A stretch of DNA of 64,000 nucleotides from Ochromonas danica (GCA_015146655.1 VKHL01000088.1:56247-120246); one strand, 5' to 3'. Positions 29,420 through 41,222 are shown, counted from the stretch's first letter. Numbers and translations: made by a program. The notes: generated by a model not told the origin, from the sequence alone.

Positions 29420-31000
29420 TTAACCTGTTTTTGATTGACTATGACCAGACACTGCCTGACTTCTGCCAGCAGGTACTATAGTGCTTGCTTTCTTCCTCTT
29501 GTTCTGACCCTTTCTCTTCATCACATTCGCATTCAACACGTACGCCTTGAAGAACTTCTCTTGTTCTTCCTTGGAGAAGCATTCTGTATGCCTCGCAACA
29601 AAATGGTAATACAAAGCTCCCAAAATCACGATCACGGCGAAAAATATAAGAGCCGTGTAATTATCTTGACGAAAGAAGGCGATGGCGACTCCAATGAAGG
29701 CGAAAATGAAGGCTCCGATATAAGCTGATGCTCGTCCTAGAGGGTTCACAAACTCATGTTCTAGAGCCGAGTAACGTTCCTTATAGACCAAGAACGCTAT
29801 GCACAGACTCACATCAACGACACAGGTGCTCAACATACAAATACCGAAAAGCGTGGTAGAAATATCATCAACCAACACATGCATTACGTATATTGCTGTC
29901 AAACTCACTAACGACCCTGTAATAACCGCTGCATACGGAGCATCATAAGATCCACAAGTCCGTTTCAAGAACTCCGGCGCCAATCCTGACATCGCCATTG
30001 AATGAAGCTGCTGACCAAAGGCATACATATAGCCATAGGCGGTGCCGATGCAAGCTGGCAGAGCAAGCAATCCCATCATATTCACCTGGTCTGTCAAACT
30101 GACCTTGAGTCCCATTACATAGCCATAAGCCATGAAATGAGGATAGCTAGAAAGATACATAGGTCCCAACGGAGGAATACTACATGTGGTCAATAAGATG
30201 AAGAAGGCTGAAAATATCATCACCACGATCGCTGAGATCATTGCTCGAGGTAAGCGTCTGCCCGGTCTGTCCACATTGTTGCAAGCCAACGTCAGAGGTT
30301 CGATGCCTTTGAAGAACCAGGTCATGAGAGGAAAGTATTCTAGGTAGCTTAGCATGCTTTGGCCCACATGATGATTGGAATCGAAGTACATCACATTGTC
30401 ATTTGGAATATTGGAAAGACAATAGATGCAAACCAGAAGTAGAGCACTAATTGCCATCGCAGTGCTGCCCCACCAAATCCAAGGTCCACCCATACACATC
30501 AAGGGAACACCAATAGCATAAAATGCAACATAAATATAAAACGAAGCGTCTGAAGACAAGTTTGCTGCAGCTCGAATAATCTCGTCGATACTATCTAAGA
30601 CCGCTGCAACGTAAAGCATGTACGCCATACTCTCACAGAAACCCACATCATAACCCACTCGAGGACCAAGAGAACAACGAACATAACCAAATGAACCTCC
30701 TGAGAAAGGGAGAATGGAGGTCATCTCAGCCAAACAGAAAGTCAAACAGAAATAGCCGATTGCAACAATGGCCAAGGAGATGAAACATTCCCACAAGCCC
30801 ATCACAAGCCCTTTATTCCAATCCATGAACTGTCCTCCTATGATGATGCTAATTCCCATGAAGAAGACTTGAATAGGAGAAGCATTATACTTCAACACAA
30901 CATCTTCCTTGGTCTTTAAAGCCATAGTTTCCTCAGCTGTTTGTACACTAGCACCTGATTTCGCATCAGGTTCAACTTTATTATTATGTGAACCAAACAT
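29420..31000 (-). CDS. APC-superfamily permease, copy 3
   Basis: Third near-identical permease. The chosen start at 31000 (MFGSHNNKVEPDAK) keeps the N-terminus in line with the other copies; the frame is open to Met at 31099, giving a 559-residue form with a family-unlike extension. It differs from copy 2 mainly near the C-terminus (ARHTECF, KRKKASTIVPAGRSQ). Twelve hydrophobic segments. Three linked copies suggest selection for dosage or very recent tandem duplication. The gene is divergent from the Rdx-like gene at 31365. Confidence 0.87.
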   Translation of the reverse strand: MFGSHNNKVEPDAKSGASVQTAEETMALKTKEDVVLKYNASPIQVFFMGISIIIGGQFMDWNKGLVMGLWECFISLAIVAIGYFCLTFCLAEMTSILPFSGGSFGYVRCSLGPRVGYDVGFCESMAYMLYVAAVLDSIDEIIRAAANLSSDASFYIYVAFYAIGVPLMCMGGPWIWWGSTAMAISALLLVCIYCLSNIPNDNVMYFDSNHHVGQSMLSYLEYFPLMTWFFKGIEPLTLACNNVDRPGRRLPRAMISAIVVMIFSAFFILLTTCSIPPLGPMYLSSYPHFMAYGYVMGLKVSLTDQVNMMGLLALPACIGTAYGYMYAFGQQLHSMAMSGLAPEFLKRTCGSYDAPYAAVITGSLVSLTAIYVMHVLVDDISTTLFGICMLSTCVVDVSLCIAFLVYKERYSALEHEFVNPLGRASAYIGAFIFAFIGVAIAFFRQDNYTALIFFAVIVILGALYYHFVARHTECFSKEEQEKFFKAYVLNANVMKRKGQNKRKKASTIVPAGRSQAVSGHSQSKTG

Positions 31001-31364
31001 TCCTAAGAAATAATAGTGACAGCAAGTCAGATGCTCAAAGAATGGTGGTAGTGATGTCATGAGTAGAGCATTCCCACCATTTGACAGCAGAGACATCAAG
31101 GTCTTTCCTCTTCAATCGCACCTCTGCCAAGCACATACGGCATGCGGCGGGCGGTTGGGAACAAAAATATCACTTATAAACCTTATTTTCAGGGTTTGGT
31201 GAGTTCCGTCCGTTTTATCACATCAATACCTCTCACATCAACTCTTGATTTATAAGCTCATTTTTATGAGGTTAGTTGGTGTAATGTGCTACTTTTCCAA
31301 CTTGTCAAAACCGCAAACGAACAATAATGAAACAATATTGATCAATATTATAAAGTTCAGGAAG

Positions 31365-34291
31365 ATGTTACCACATGAAGCTGAAGAATTGTTAATACGA
31401 AATGAAACCTATATTAGTGCTATACAACGTGCAAGTGTTTCATTATATCATTTAGGTTTTGAAGATTTATCTTTGAGATCTTCTGTGGGAGATGATGATA
31501 TCATGAAAGCTGTCATACCAAATGATAATCAAGTTGATTTTCTAGATAATATTGATAAAGGATTACGATATATGACCTTTGCACATTTGCGTCGACATCA
31601 TCGTGAAAAGCGATTGCCTCGTTTGAAAACTGTAAATGCTACATTCAATCTCGAAGAAGCACGACAGATCTTTCCAAAACCAGAATTAAAACCTAATCCT
31701 TTCTTACATGGTCAAATACCACATTATGCTAAATCTACTCATCGTATGCAAGAATGGGATGAAGAAGAACGAAAATGTGCAATAGAAAAGGAAGAATATC
31801 AAAAACGTTTGAATAAATTAGATAAAAGATATGATATCATTAAAAATGGTCAAAAATATGTTTATAATCCTATGACAGGGAAGTTAATTACCATTGAAGA
31901 AGCTGCTAGATTAAAGAATAAAAAAGATCGTTCTAAAAGTTTTCGTGCTCCACCTAATCCAACAGCTTCATTAGATGGACAAGAAAAAATGGTTTTCAAA
32001 GGAGTTATCCTAGAGAAAACTAGTCGATATGTTGACTCATTAAGGAAGTCTATTGAAGAGGTTAGTACTGCTATTTGTTTGCCTATTGTTCATATATGCT
32101 AACCTTCTCTTTCTTTGAACAGGAAAGGAAACCAAAAAGACATCATGAAATCCCCAATGCATTAGTAGAATGGCCTAAACATCTTCTACATATATGGCCA
32201 GAATATGATCTTTTAGAAGAAGGTGATGTTTTATTAACAATTGAACATTGTCATTCTTGTAGTCAACATGATGAACATACTCATCATAAGGAAGAGAAAT
32301 ATATCGAACAAGCTGAATTAGTGATTAATGTGACTAAATCGATAGCAGAACATTATGGTATCCGATTCTTTGCTTTAATGAAACCTATTGAATTACCTAG
32401 TGCTCTGGAATTATCAGTTGAAAGAAGTATTAATCATAAAGTAATTGAAGCTTCAGAATATCGAATTGGAGCATTTGAAGTTCAAATTGCATTTAAACGC
32501 TTTGGTTATTTAAGTTATACAGCTCATACACTTCATTCCAAACTATATACTGGGCATTGGCCAAAGATATCAACACTTCAACGACATTTCTTACAACTTC
32601 TTGATCAAAGTGGATATGAAATTGTTCAAGCACTTCCAGATCAATTCCTCGATGCTAATACAGTGTATGGAATGCTTGGAATTTCAACTAATAATTCAGG
32701 AAGTGGTAAGATTAAAAAGGGAATAAGACGATCTATCTCTCGTTCTCGTAGTCCAATCTCACGATTACGATCAAGATCAAGATCACCCTCTTCTGGTAGA
32801 CAACAACTTGCATTAGGTAATGCTCTAGTGGATCAGAAGAAAGAGCCCAAACAGCAGCAACAGTTCAATCCCATGGCAATAGTTCTTCCGCCGACAGGAA
32901 AGACAACATCTTTATCATTTTCTTCTAAGTCACCACCAAGTAGACCTTATTCTGCAAGTACTTCAGAGAAGAGAAGTAGTCAACGAGATGACTTTGCTGA
33001 GGCAATACAAACTGTTATTGCAAGTGTTCAAGAGAATATTTCCTCCAATACTGCTGTGACAGAACAACAAGAACAAGAAGAAGGAGAGCAAGAGAAGGAG
33101 TTGAAGTCTGAATCTCCAGCAACAATAGTAAATAACAATGTGATCCAACAAACAGAGTCTACAATGAAGTCTACCCAAGCTATGAGAGACACAGAAAACA
33201 AGGTGAATATGGCAGTAGAATTGACAACAGAATCAGAATCAAAATCAAAATCTGTTCCTTCTATGACAGAGAATTCATCTCTTCTAATTGAACCTATTGA
33301 AGAATTCATCTCTCATGAAGAGAAAAAGAAAGAACTTGACAATAATAGTAATAGTAACAATATTAATATTATTAATAAGAATAATGTTAATATAGTAGTA
33401 TCAAGAATAAGAGAAGAAGAACAACAGCGACAGCAACAACAACAACAACAACAACAAGAAGAAGAAGAAGACAAGAGGACAATAACATCAACGTCGTCAT
33501 CATCCCCTATCCCTATCCCTAACAATACCCCTATCCCTATCCCTATCCATCATAACATTGTTATTGAAAAGACTTCAGAGGTATTACCATCAATTCTACC
33601 CAATAACAATAACAACAATAATAACAATAACAATAATAATAAAGAAAGTGAACAAACTACGATCCTCCAAGATACAGATAGAGATAGTAATAATAATAAT
33701 AATAATAATGATGATAATGATAATGATAATGATGATGAAACAGATGATGTTGTAGAGTATGAAGATGATTATGAGACAATTAGCAATCCTCGATCACGAA
33801 GTTGTTCTGTACAAAACAATCCATTAGATAGTCCATTACGAGCAAATCAGAAAACTCTTTCAACACCTGATAGATTAGAAGTTTCATCAACTGCTCTAAC
33901 ACCTCCTTATACTCCCATTACACCACATGGTATGATGACTTCCTTACATGATCATGATGGTCTACTAGATGGTAATTCTATGCAAAGTAATGTAAGTACA
34001 AGTTTAGAAAGAAGTGAAGCAATTAAAGCTATTGTATCACTTCCTTTATTACCTATTCAAGAAGAACAACAACAACAACAATTTGAAGGAGGTAGTAGTA
34101 GACCTATGATAGAAGAGAAGAAGTCTTTAGATGTAAATCAAGCTAGAGAAGCAAGGAAAAGTGTTATGCTTTTACAAGAGATGTTAAATAAAGATGCTAT
34201 ATCACTTCGTCAATCTATTCAATTATCAACTGATGATGAGTTTTGGAGTAAATTAGAGAATTCTTTGAATATTGCTTCACCTGAGAAATGA
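31365..34291 (+). CDS. Large protein with SelW/Rdx-like thioredoxin fold and disordered tail, 2 exons
   Basis: Exons inferred at 31365-32060 and 32123-34291 (62-bp GT-AG intron after SIEE, 954 residues). An upstream in-frame Met at 31245 would add 40 residues; Met 31365 (MLPHEAEELL) looks better. Residues 1-230 are charged and helical with no family I recognise. Residues about 262-410 resemble the Rdx/SelW family: a CHSC (CxxC) motif after a beta strand (VLLTIEHCHSC) at residue 275, then GAFEVQIAFKRFGY, HTLHSKLYTGHWP and a final helix, matching the family pattern of GxFEV followed by HSKxxxGxWP. The rest is disordered: an Arg-Ser stretch (SRSRSPISRLRSRSRSPS), long Gln and Asn runs and an acidic block. 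Family members are small selenoprotein-like redox proteins; finding this fold in a 950-residue protein is unusual. Confidence 0.7.
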
Positions 34292-34788
34292 AATGAAGAA
34301 TCTCTTTAGTTTATAGTCTAGTAGACTAGGTCATAGTGTCATGACAAGATGTTCATACCATACCATTCCGTACTATACTATACTATATTATTCTATACTA
34401 TACTATACTATACTACACCATACCATACCATACTATGCTATATCATACTATGATGTCTGCCCACTATAGCATATGAGTGATATGATAACGATGAGTGATA
34501 AAGACACTAAATGATGTATCAATGTTTAGCCTATTGTATAGGTAGTCTATCAACGATTTCGATCATCGTCTAATGTACAAAGAAACAATAGTTTGTTAGT
34601 AAGTAAGTAAGTTAGTTAGTTAGTCATCATCTTCCTCTTCTTCTTCTGTTTGCTCTGTTACATTATGCTCACCAACAACAATAATAACAATAACAATAAC
34701 AACAACACAGTGTTATTATTATTAGCGTAAGTAACAATAAATGGTATACATACATACATGCATGGTGTGTGTGTAACATGTATATTTA
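34292..34788. other. Intergenic spacer with simple repeats
   Basis: Convergent 3' region of the Rdx-like gene and the RNase II/R gene. It holds a (TATAC/CATAC)n pentanucleotide tract at 34355-34455 and short GTTA and AAC repeats. No gene seen. Confidence 0.6.
34355..34455. repeat. Pentanucleotide microsatellite (ACTAT/ACCAT)n
   Basis: About 100 bp of near-tandem ACTAT and ACCAT units just downstream of the Rdx-like gene. Confidence 0.9.
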
Positions 34789-35232
34789 TCAAATATCAAT
34801 TAACTTAGCTAATGAAGCAGGGAGAAGATGTCTATCACTCAAAGAAAGAGGTAACAAGACATGTGGATAATTAACACGTCGCCATTTGTATAAATGACAT
34901 CGTATCACTTCTCCAGGTTGTTGTTCTGTTCGACTAAAGAGCTTATGACGTGTAAAAGAACCTAATTGTAAGATAATGACATCATAAAACCATCCTTCTT
35001 CTTCTTTCTCTTTATGTTCTTTCCCTTCAGGGACAATATCTAGATATCCCATAGGAGAGGAGATGACCACACAATCAAACTCTGGTCGTGGGAAAGTTGA
35101 AAGAACCTTCTCCATATAGATATTCATCCAGTATTGCTCTCTTGCCCTGGCCACCTGTGATCATATCAACCATAGCATATTACCAATTAGACAATAGCAA
35201 TTAGACAATCGAGATGATGGCAACAACAACAA

Positions 35233-35263
<31 letters not shown>

Positions 35264-35284
35264 AGCAACAGCAACAACAGCAGC

Positions 35285-35315
<31 letters not shown>

Positions 35316-35403
35316 GCAACAACAACAACAACAACAGCAACAACAACAACAACAATAACAACAACAACAACAACAATAACAACAACAACAACAACAACAA
35401 CAG

Positions 35404-35434
<31 letters not shown>

Positions 35435-37198
35435 AACAACAATAACAACAATAACAATAACAATAATTAGACTGCTTCTTACCAATCGAATAGCTTGTAA
35501 TCGTTCAGCACGTTGTTCAGGTGTTTTCATGAAACTTTCCCATTGATGAATACCTAATTCATGTTTTACATCAGATTGATATTCATCACGAATACAAGCC
35601 ATATGCATCGCAATTTTCAATTGATAATGATTAAAAAGGTCATGATATCGACGTAATGGTGAAGTACATTGAACATAAGCTGTACTACCAGAAGTTACAT
35701 GTGGTCCAGAAACATTAAAACTATCCACAGCTGGTCGTAAATGTTTTAATAGTCTCATAGTACGTAATAGTGCAGATTCATTTGATTTAATAGAGAGATC
35801 TTCAGGTGTTAAAGGTGGATCTGCTAATTGTGTCTTATACCAGACAGCAATTCCATGTTGATTACAAAAGTCTCCAATGGTCTGAGACATTAAGATCATA
35901 TATTCTGATACTGTACAAAAGGATGATGAATTAGACCATACTGATGTACCATAGACATTTACTTTTCCACCACGATTACTCCCATAGTTACTCGCACTCC
36001 CAATACTACTACTACTACCACTACTACTGTGTGAAGTTTCTTTCTTTACAGTTAAGAAGAAATCTGTTTTATCTCGTAAATAATCATCTAATGCACCTCT
36101 TTGTTTACGATAATTATGACGTATTACTGCCCAATGATGTAAACGTGCAAGATCAGATAGCATTTGTGCTTCATAAGAAGTTAATACATGACTTTCTAAA
36201 TAACTTTTTGGTATTTCAACAAAATCTCCATTTTGTACTTTTTCTGAATCATATTCAGTAGCAAGATGATTATAAGATGTTAATATCTCATCTAATTGAT
36301 TATAAGTTAATCGACGACTAACTTGTATTCTAGATGGACATAATTCATAACTAATGACTTCACCATCTTCTGATAAAACTACACCACATGAAAGTGCCCA
36401 AGATTCACTATGTGCACCTAAACTTAATAATTCATTTGTTAATACTTCAGGTAACATTGCAATCTTTTCATCAGGCATATATAAGGTTGCCATACGTTCT
36501 TCTGCTTCACGTGCTAAGGCACTACCAGGTCGTACAAAGGCACTAACATCAGCAATATGTATCCATAGTTTTTCTAATTTCTTTCCTCTTCCTCCTTCTT
36601 GATCAGGTTGTTGTTCTAATATTTCAATAGAAATTGCATCATCAACTTCAACTGTTCCTTCACTATCAATAGCATAAGTTTGTAAATAACGTAAATCTTT
36701 ACGTAATCTTTCTTCAGGATCAAATCTTGTCAAATGAGATGAATCACTCTTACCATTCTTATTGATATTGTTAATATTACTATTACTAACTAATTCTAAG
36801 GCTTCTTCCATAACATCTTTTGGAAAACGATCATGAATATTCATTACAATTTTCTCAATATTTTCATGTTGATTCCAATATCCAATTACTTCTAATACTT
36901 TCTTTGCATTCTTTGTATTTGGTGCTAATCCTAAGAAATCTAATAATTCATATCCACGTGTTAATGTTCTTTCATCAATTGATCGACGAGCAATCTTTGA
37001 TATCATCCATGGATGTGTTTTAATAGCAACTTGTTTTAGACCATCCACATAGGTCATTAACACTTTCTCTATTCGTTGTGGTAATTCCCATATCATAGGC
37101 TGTGTAACAAGTAGATCATCATTATCATTGATAATAGTTGTAATACTATCATTATCTATTGCTTCACTCTCTTCTGTTGTTAATTCCTTCTCACTTTG

Positions 37199-37242
<44 letters not shown>

Positions 37243-37934
37243 TTTGATTGTGTTCTTCAAGAAGTTCAGCATATTGTCTTCTTGCTGTTTTACCTAATGT
37301 ATTAGTCATAACCTTTATAAACCGCTGTTTAAACTCTTTTAATGCAACTCTATCTGCTAGATTTTCTGTCACTACATGACGTGGATAACATGTATAAGAA
37401 GGAGTTAATAATGAAGAAGAAGAAGATGTCACTTTGTCAAAGTAGATAGATCCTATTTTAGATAAGATTTGTTGTGTTGCATAATTATAAAATGCATTCT
37501 CTTGTCCAAATAACATCTTAGAGACTTGTGGTAATGTATACACTATAACCTCTTCTTCTTCTTCTTCTTGTTCCTCTATATTCTGACCATCTCCTCTTCT
37601 ATTAGACGAGGTAGTGGTAGTGGTAGTGGTAGGGGTAGTCATCATCATCAAACCATTTGAACCACTTAGACATTTCTCCCATAATACCTCCATTTGACCT
37701 ATATTCATATTATTAATCAAGTCTTCTAACTTCATGACATCTTCATAAGAATATTGACCTGGAATACGAAGACATATTTTATCTATATGAACTAGAAAAC
37801 TCTTTTGTTTATCTTGTAATTCTACAATAAAAGAAGAAGTTTTCGCTTTGTTGACAATTGCTAATTGTTTACTTCCTTTAGAAGAGATATATTCTACAAT
37901 CTCTCCTGGTTGATAAGGATTCTTCGAAACTGTT

Positions 37935-37965
<31 letters not shown>

Positions 37966-38305
37966 TGGTACTACTAGTTGCTGTTGTTGTTGTGGCAGAA
38001 CGAGAAGATTTTTGCTGTTTGGGTTTAATAGCCATCTGAGAAGGAATCTCTTCTCTGAAAGGAGGAGGAGAAGAGGAAGATGAGGAGGATGATGAAGAAG
38101 AAGTAGTAGTAGACCATAACAAAGATGATGATATTGTCAACGATGATGATGACGATGATGACGTGGAAGAAGAAGAAGAAGTGAATGGAAAGGGTGCAGT
38201 AGATTTTCGTATTAAAAATGATGGGAAAGAAGAAGAATAAGGTAGAACAAGATGGATAATAAGGAATAAGATTAGACCAAGAGGTGTTAAGAGAAGTTTA
38301 GTCAT
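34789..38305 (-). CDS. Plastid-targeted RNase II/R-family exoribonuclease, 2 exons
   Basis: 3'-5' exoribonuclease of the RNB family, likely for plastid rRNA and mRNA processing as plant RNR1. Exons inferred at 35483-38305 and 34789-35154 (941 codons plus 121 and stop). The join after QAIRL gives ARAREQYWMNIYMEK, which fits the family end. Start 38305 opens a signal peptide (MTKLLLTPLGLILFLIIHLV) with a Phe after the likely cleavage site (YSSS|FPSF), the red-plastid signature; in-frame Met at 38347 or 38428 would bury it. An SH3-like N-domain (NPYQPGEIVEYISSKGS) precedes the RNB core AIDSEGTVEVDDAIS. Here Glu stands where E. coli RNase II has Asp207; cyanobacterial and plastid enzymes often do the same. 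Poly-Ser and poly-Thr inserts are present. Confidence 0.87.
35219..35466. repeat. About 250-bp CAA/CAG trinucleotide repeat inside the RNase II/R intron
   Basis: (CAA)n with scattered CAG and TAA units on the plus strand. It fills the inferred intron 35155-35482. On the minus strand it reads as a long run of Leu or Val codons in open frames, which is a repeat artefact and not protein. Confidence 0.93.
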
Positions 38306-38428
38306 GATTGTTATTGATGCAGAGGATTTCTCTTCACTTCTTCTCATAGAACATGATGCAACATGGCCAACCACTGCGTCCAATCTGCCAGATAGCCAGA
38401 CAGACAGCCAGATCACCAAACTCCACAC

Positions 38429-38772
38429 CTATACAGTGCAGTCTGACAGTGGAACTAGATTAATTGATACTTTGATCTAACATCATTAGATATATTAACC
38501 AGAGTTGTTTCTATTATTCCAGTAGTCATCTCAACAACCAACCATCATAAGAAACCTTTTCTTTCTATTAACAATTCCCCCCCCCTCTCCCTCCACGTAC
38601 CACAACAATTTTGGATATGACCCCACGCAACACAATAATGTTGTGTTGTGTTGTTGTTGTGCTGCTGTGCTGCAGGGCGGCAGAGAAGAGCAGCTGCTGT
38701 GCTGTGAGCTGGACCTCGACCTCCACATTCCCCTCTGCTTCTTTCATCGAATTATTAACTACTACTACTACA
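38429..38772. other. Spacer between divergent RNase II/R and UQCRH genes
   Basis: Contains TGTTGTGTTG-type repeats near 38640-38670 and a C-run at 38577-38584. Presumed shared promoter region; no gene seen. Confidence 0.5.
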
Positions 38773-39230
38773 ATGGTAACGTGAAAAAAACGATTTGTTT
38801 CTTTTTATTCTTATCAAATGATTTTTTTCTAATTTGCCGGATTTGATGAAAATGATTTTTTTTAAAATAATATATAACAGGAATCTGAACCAGTTAACCC
38901 TATGGTTGCTCTGACCGAGGCTTGCAAGCCCAAGTGTACTGTTCAGTGGGAGAAGTATCAGGTATGAAATATGACCATTGAAGTGAAAATTGCTTTTTGG
39001 GTGGTTGTACTCACATGTTCTAACGGTGATATTAGGCTTGCATCCCTAGAATAGAGAAGGCAAAGGAAGGTGACTGCGAAGCTTGGTATTTTGATTTCTA
39101 CAAGTGCTTAGACAAATGCGTAAGTATCTCATTTCTCACTTTCTATCCCCTGTAGTTGACCGACCACTCATCTAATTGATGATCACTATTTATACAGAGA
39201 GTGCCCGAGTCTGTCAAGTACGTCAAGTAA
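38773..39230 (+). CDS. UQCRH: Cytochrome bc1 hinge protein (UQCRH/QCR6), 4 exons
   Basis: Acidic/cysteine hinge subunit of complex III that contacts cytochrome c1 in the intermembrane space. Exons inferred: 38773-38775 (the start codon alone), 38881-38961, 39036-39119 and 39198-39230; 201 nt, 66 residues. The order of cysteines fits the family, with two disulfide-bonded helices: EACKPKC, then YQACIPRIEKA, GDCEAWYFDFYKCLDKC. Plant QCR6 has the very similar CTGQYFDYWQCVDKC. There is no acidic N-terminal extension, as in plants. The three introns are 74-105 bp, all GT-AG. A first coding exon holding only ATG is striking but consistent: no other nearby Met opens exon 2 in frame. Confidence 0.92.
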
Positions 39231-39379
39231 ACAACCTGCTAGTAGTGTGTGACCTTTCCCTAGTGCTAGAGCATGACTAGCAGATTTAATAAGTCTCTTA
39301 ATTAGCATACTTTGGCAGATATTCTATGTACTGATTATCTTTTATCATACATCTTTTCGCCAAACAAAACGGAACCACT

Positions 39380-40488
39380 TCACAGCAAGTTGTTCTTGAT
39401 CATGTAGTTCTTCTGTGCCTCAAAAGACAATAGGGTGATGGCAAAAAGAGGTCCCACCACTGTCATTCTAGGAATGGCGCCTTTGTAGAGAGCCAGGAAA
39501 CCCTCTTCCTGCACAATCACACGATAGGCATTAAACATATTCTTGTACTTCTGTACTCCTCCAGCTAGTTGCAGTCTGTTTCATATAGAAGAAGACGATT
39601 AGCCTAGAAACAGCACACAATATAAAGATTGGAACACAAACCTTGTCTTCACAACATCGGTGGGAGTCACGAAGCCAGCAGCTAAAGATCCGGCCGATCC
39701 GCCGGCGATGAGCAAGGAAGCAATGCTGTTATTGCCCTTCTCATCCGCCAACATAGCTTTCAGATTGGCATATCCAGGGAAGAAAATCAACGAAAATGGC
39801 ACATCTCTGGTTAGAGTCGCGATCGTTCCAGAGTACAGACCTCTGATACCAAGCTGTCGCACCAGTTGCACAGCATTAACACGCTCTTCCACAGGCAATA
39901 GAGCCTGCATTTGCATGCGAATCTTGGTAATTTCCATAGGATTAGTTGCGATCACTTGACAAAATCCTGCACCAGCGCCAGCTAAGATCTCATGGAAAAG
40001 GGAAATAGTTCCGTCCTCTCGCTCAAACTTCTCGCGGAAAAACTCATTCGCTGCCTGTCACATCCAAGCAACAACAATACAAACCAACAGAGTTAACAAA
40101 AGCAAATAAAATAATGAAGTTCGAAACAGTTCTTTCTTTCTCACCAGCTTGATTGCCTTCTCTGGGGTCACGCCCACTAAATTGGGTGCCAATCCACGAT
40201 ACAATGCCCGAAAGCCACCTTCCTGAGAGACAATCTTGCGAAAGCAATCAACAGGTCCACTATATTGGCCTTTACTAGCTTGTAGACGAGTTTTCACCAT
40301 GTCAATAGGGAAAATACAAGTGGTTCCAACGACTAGCATATGGTAGCCAGACATCATCAGATGAAAGTCCAAGAAACCAGCAAGAGAAATCACTTACCAC
40401 CCGCGACTGCCCCTACAACAAGCTTTAGTCCTAAAGGGACTTTCTTTGGCTTTGAAGGATTGGAAGGATTGTTCTCAGCTGTGGACAT
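39380..40488 (-). CDS. Mitochondrial carrier, glutamate/aspartate-glutamate type (SLC25), 4 exons
   Basis: Inner-membrane metabolite carrier. Exons inferred at 40398-40488, 40145-40332, 39642-40054 and 39380-39575 (888 nt, 295 residues). Three repeats, each with the PxDxxKTR-type signature: FPIDMVKTRLQ, NPMEITKIRMQ and TPTDVVKTR. The segment VTPEKAIKLAANEFFR is diagnostic of the glutamate carrier GC1/GC2 and the aspartate/glutamate carriers; phosphate and ADP/ATP carriers lack it. There is no EF-hand N-terminal domain, so the plain glutamate carrier (SLC25A22/18) is the best match. A role in mitochondrial amino acid metabolism is inferred. Reading straight through the introns gives misleading shorter frames. 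Confidence 0.9.
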
Positions 40489-41222
40489 GGCTTGCTTATT
40501 GATCGATGATCCTGGGCTGTTCTGCTGAGTTTTGCTGCCAGGCAGAGGCGAGAAACAATTTTGGGACAGTTATTACCATGCGTGGGACTATGCGAATACA
40601 AGGTTGGAATGATGTGTTCGGACTTGACAGTTAACCATGAAGACAATGAGAAAGCTGATGAGGGATTTGGTGACCAATTTCAAAACATTTTTTATAAACG
40701 ATTGACAAATTGGGTAGGTGAGGTGATTTTTGTCATGATCACCGATTAGAATAGGCATTGAGATAGCTGCTGATTCACACTTATTTAGAGAAGCGCTCCC
40801 TTCATCATTTATGCTTGACAAAATAATCTCTTATCGAATTCTCAACGCATGATTTGTGGATTGGTGAGGGCTTTACAATCCAACTTCTTCCACACCATCT
40901 AATCTGCTTCGCCCCCACTAGTTTCGTGAAGTTAACCACTACCATGTGAAGTTAAGGCTTAACTACTCGTCCAGTTTCGTGAAGTTAACCACTGCCATGT
41001 GAAGTTAAGGCTTAACTACTCGTCCAGTTTCGTGAAGTTAACCACTGCCATGTGAAGTTAAGGCTTAACTACTCGTCCAGTTTCGTGAAGTTAACCACTG
41101 CCATGTGAAGTTAAGGCTTAGCTACTCATTTTCCTTTTTCCTGTCTCACTCACCTCAACCCAATCTTCTTCAATGGAATCTCACAATTGATTGCCTTGCC
41201 TTGCCTGGTCTCGCTAAAGAAC
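40489..41222. other. Divergent promoter region, carrier and ADH, with tandem array
   Basis: About 730 bp between the carrier start and the ADH start. It contains the 53-bp tandem repeat (40921-41130) just before the ADH gene. Frames in the left part (40.5-40.85 kb) have no family features. Confidence 0.55.
40921..41130. repeat. 53-bp tandem repeat, four copies, each with GAAGTTAACC and GAAGTTAAGG
   Basis: Units begin at 40921, 40974, 41027 and 41080 (GTTTCGTGAAGTTAACCACT); copies differ at one or two bases and the last decays at its end. Each unit carries GAAGTTAACC and GAAGTTAAGG, so there are eight copies of an AAGTTAA word in 210 bp, ending about 90 bp upstream of the ADH start. A related single unit lies at 47565-47630 in the ADH relic. 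This looks like an amplified regulatory site array. Confidence 0.9.

Noticed and set aside
35161-35463. Open frames of almost pure Leu, Val or Thr over the CAA repeat
   Set aside because: They are translations of the microsatellite in the RNase II/R intron. Clean GT and AG borders with a family-consistent join show that the segment is spliced out.
40921-41130. Regular repeats as a CRISPR array
   Set aside because: Units are directly tandem with no unique spacers, have promoter-like content, and the genome is eukaryotic.
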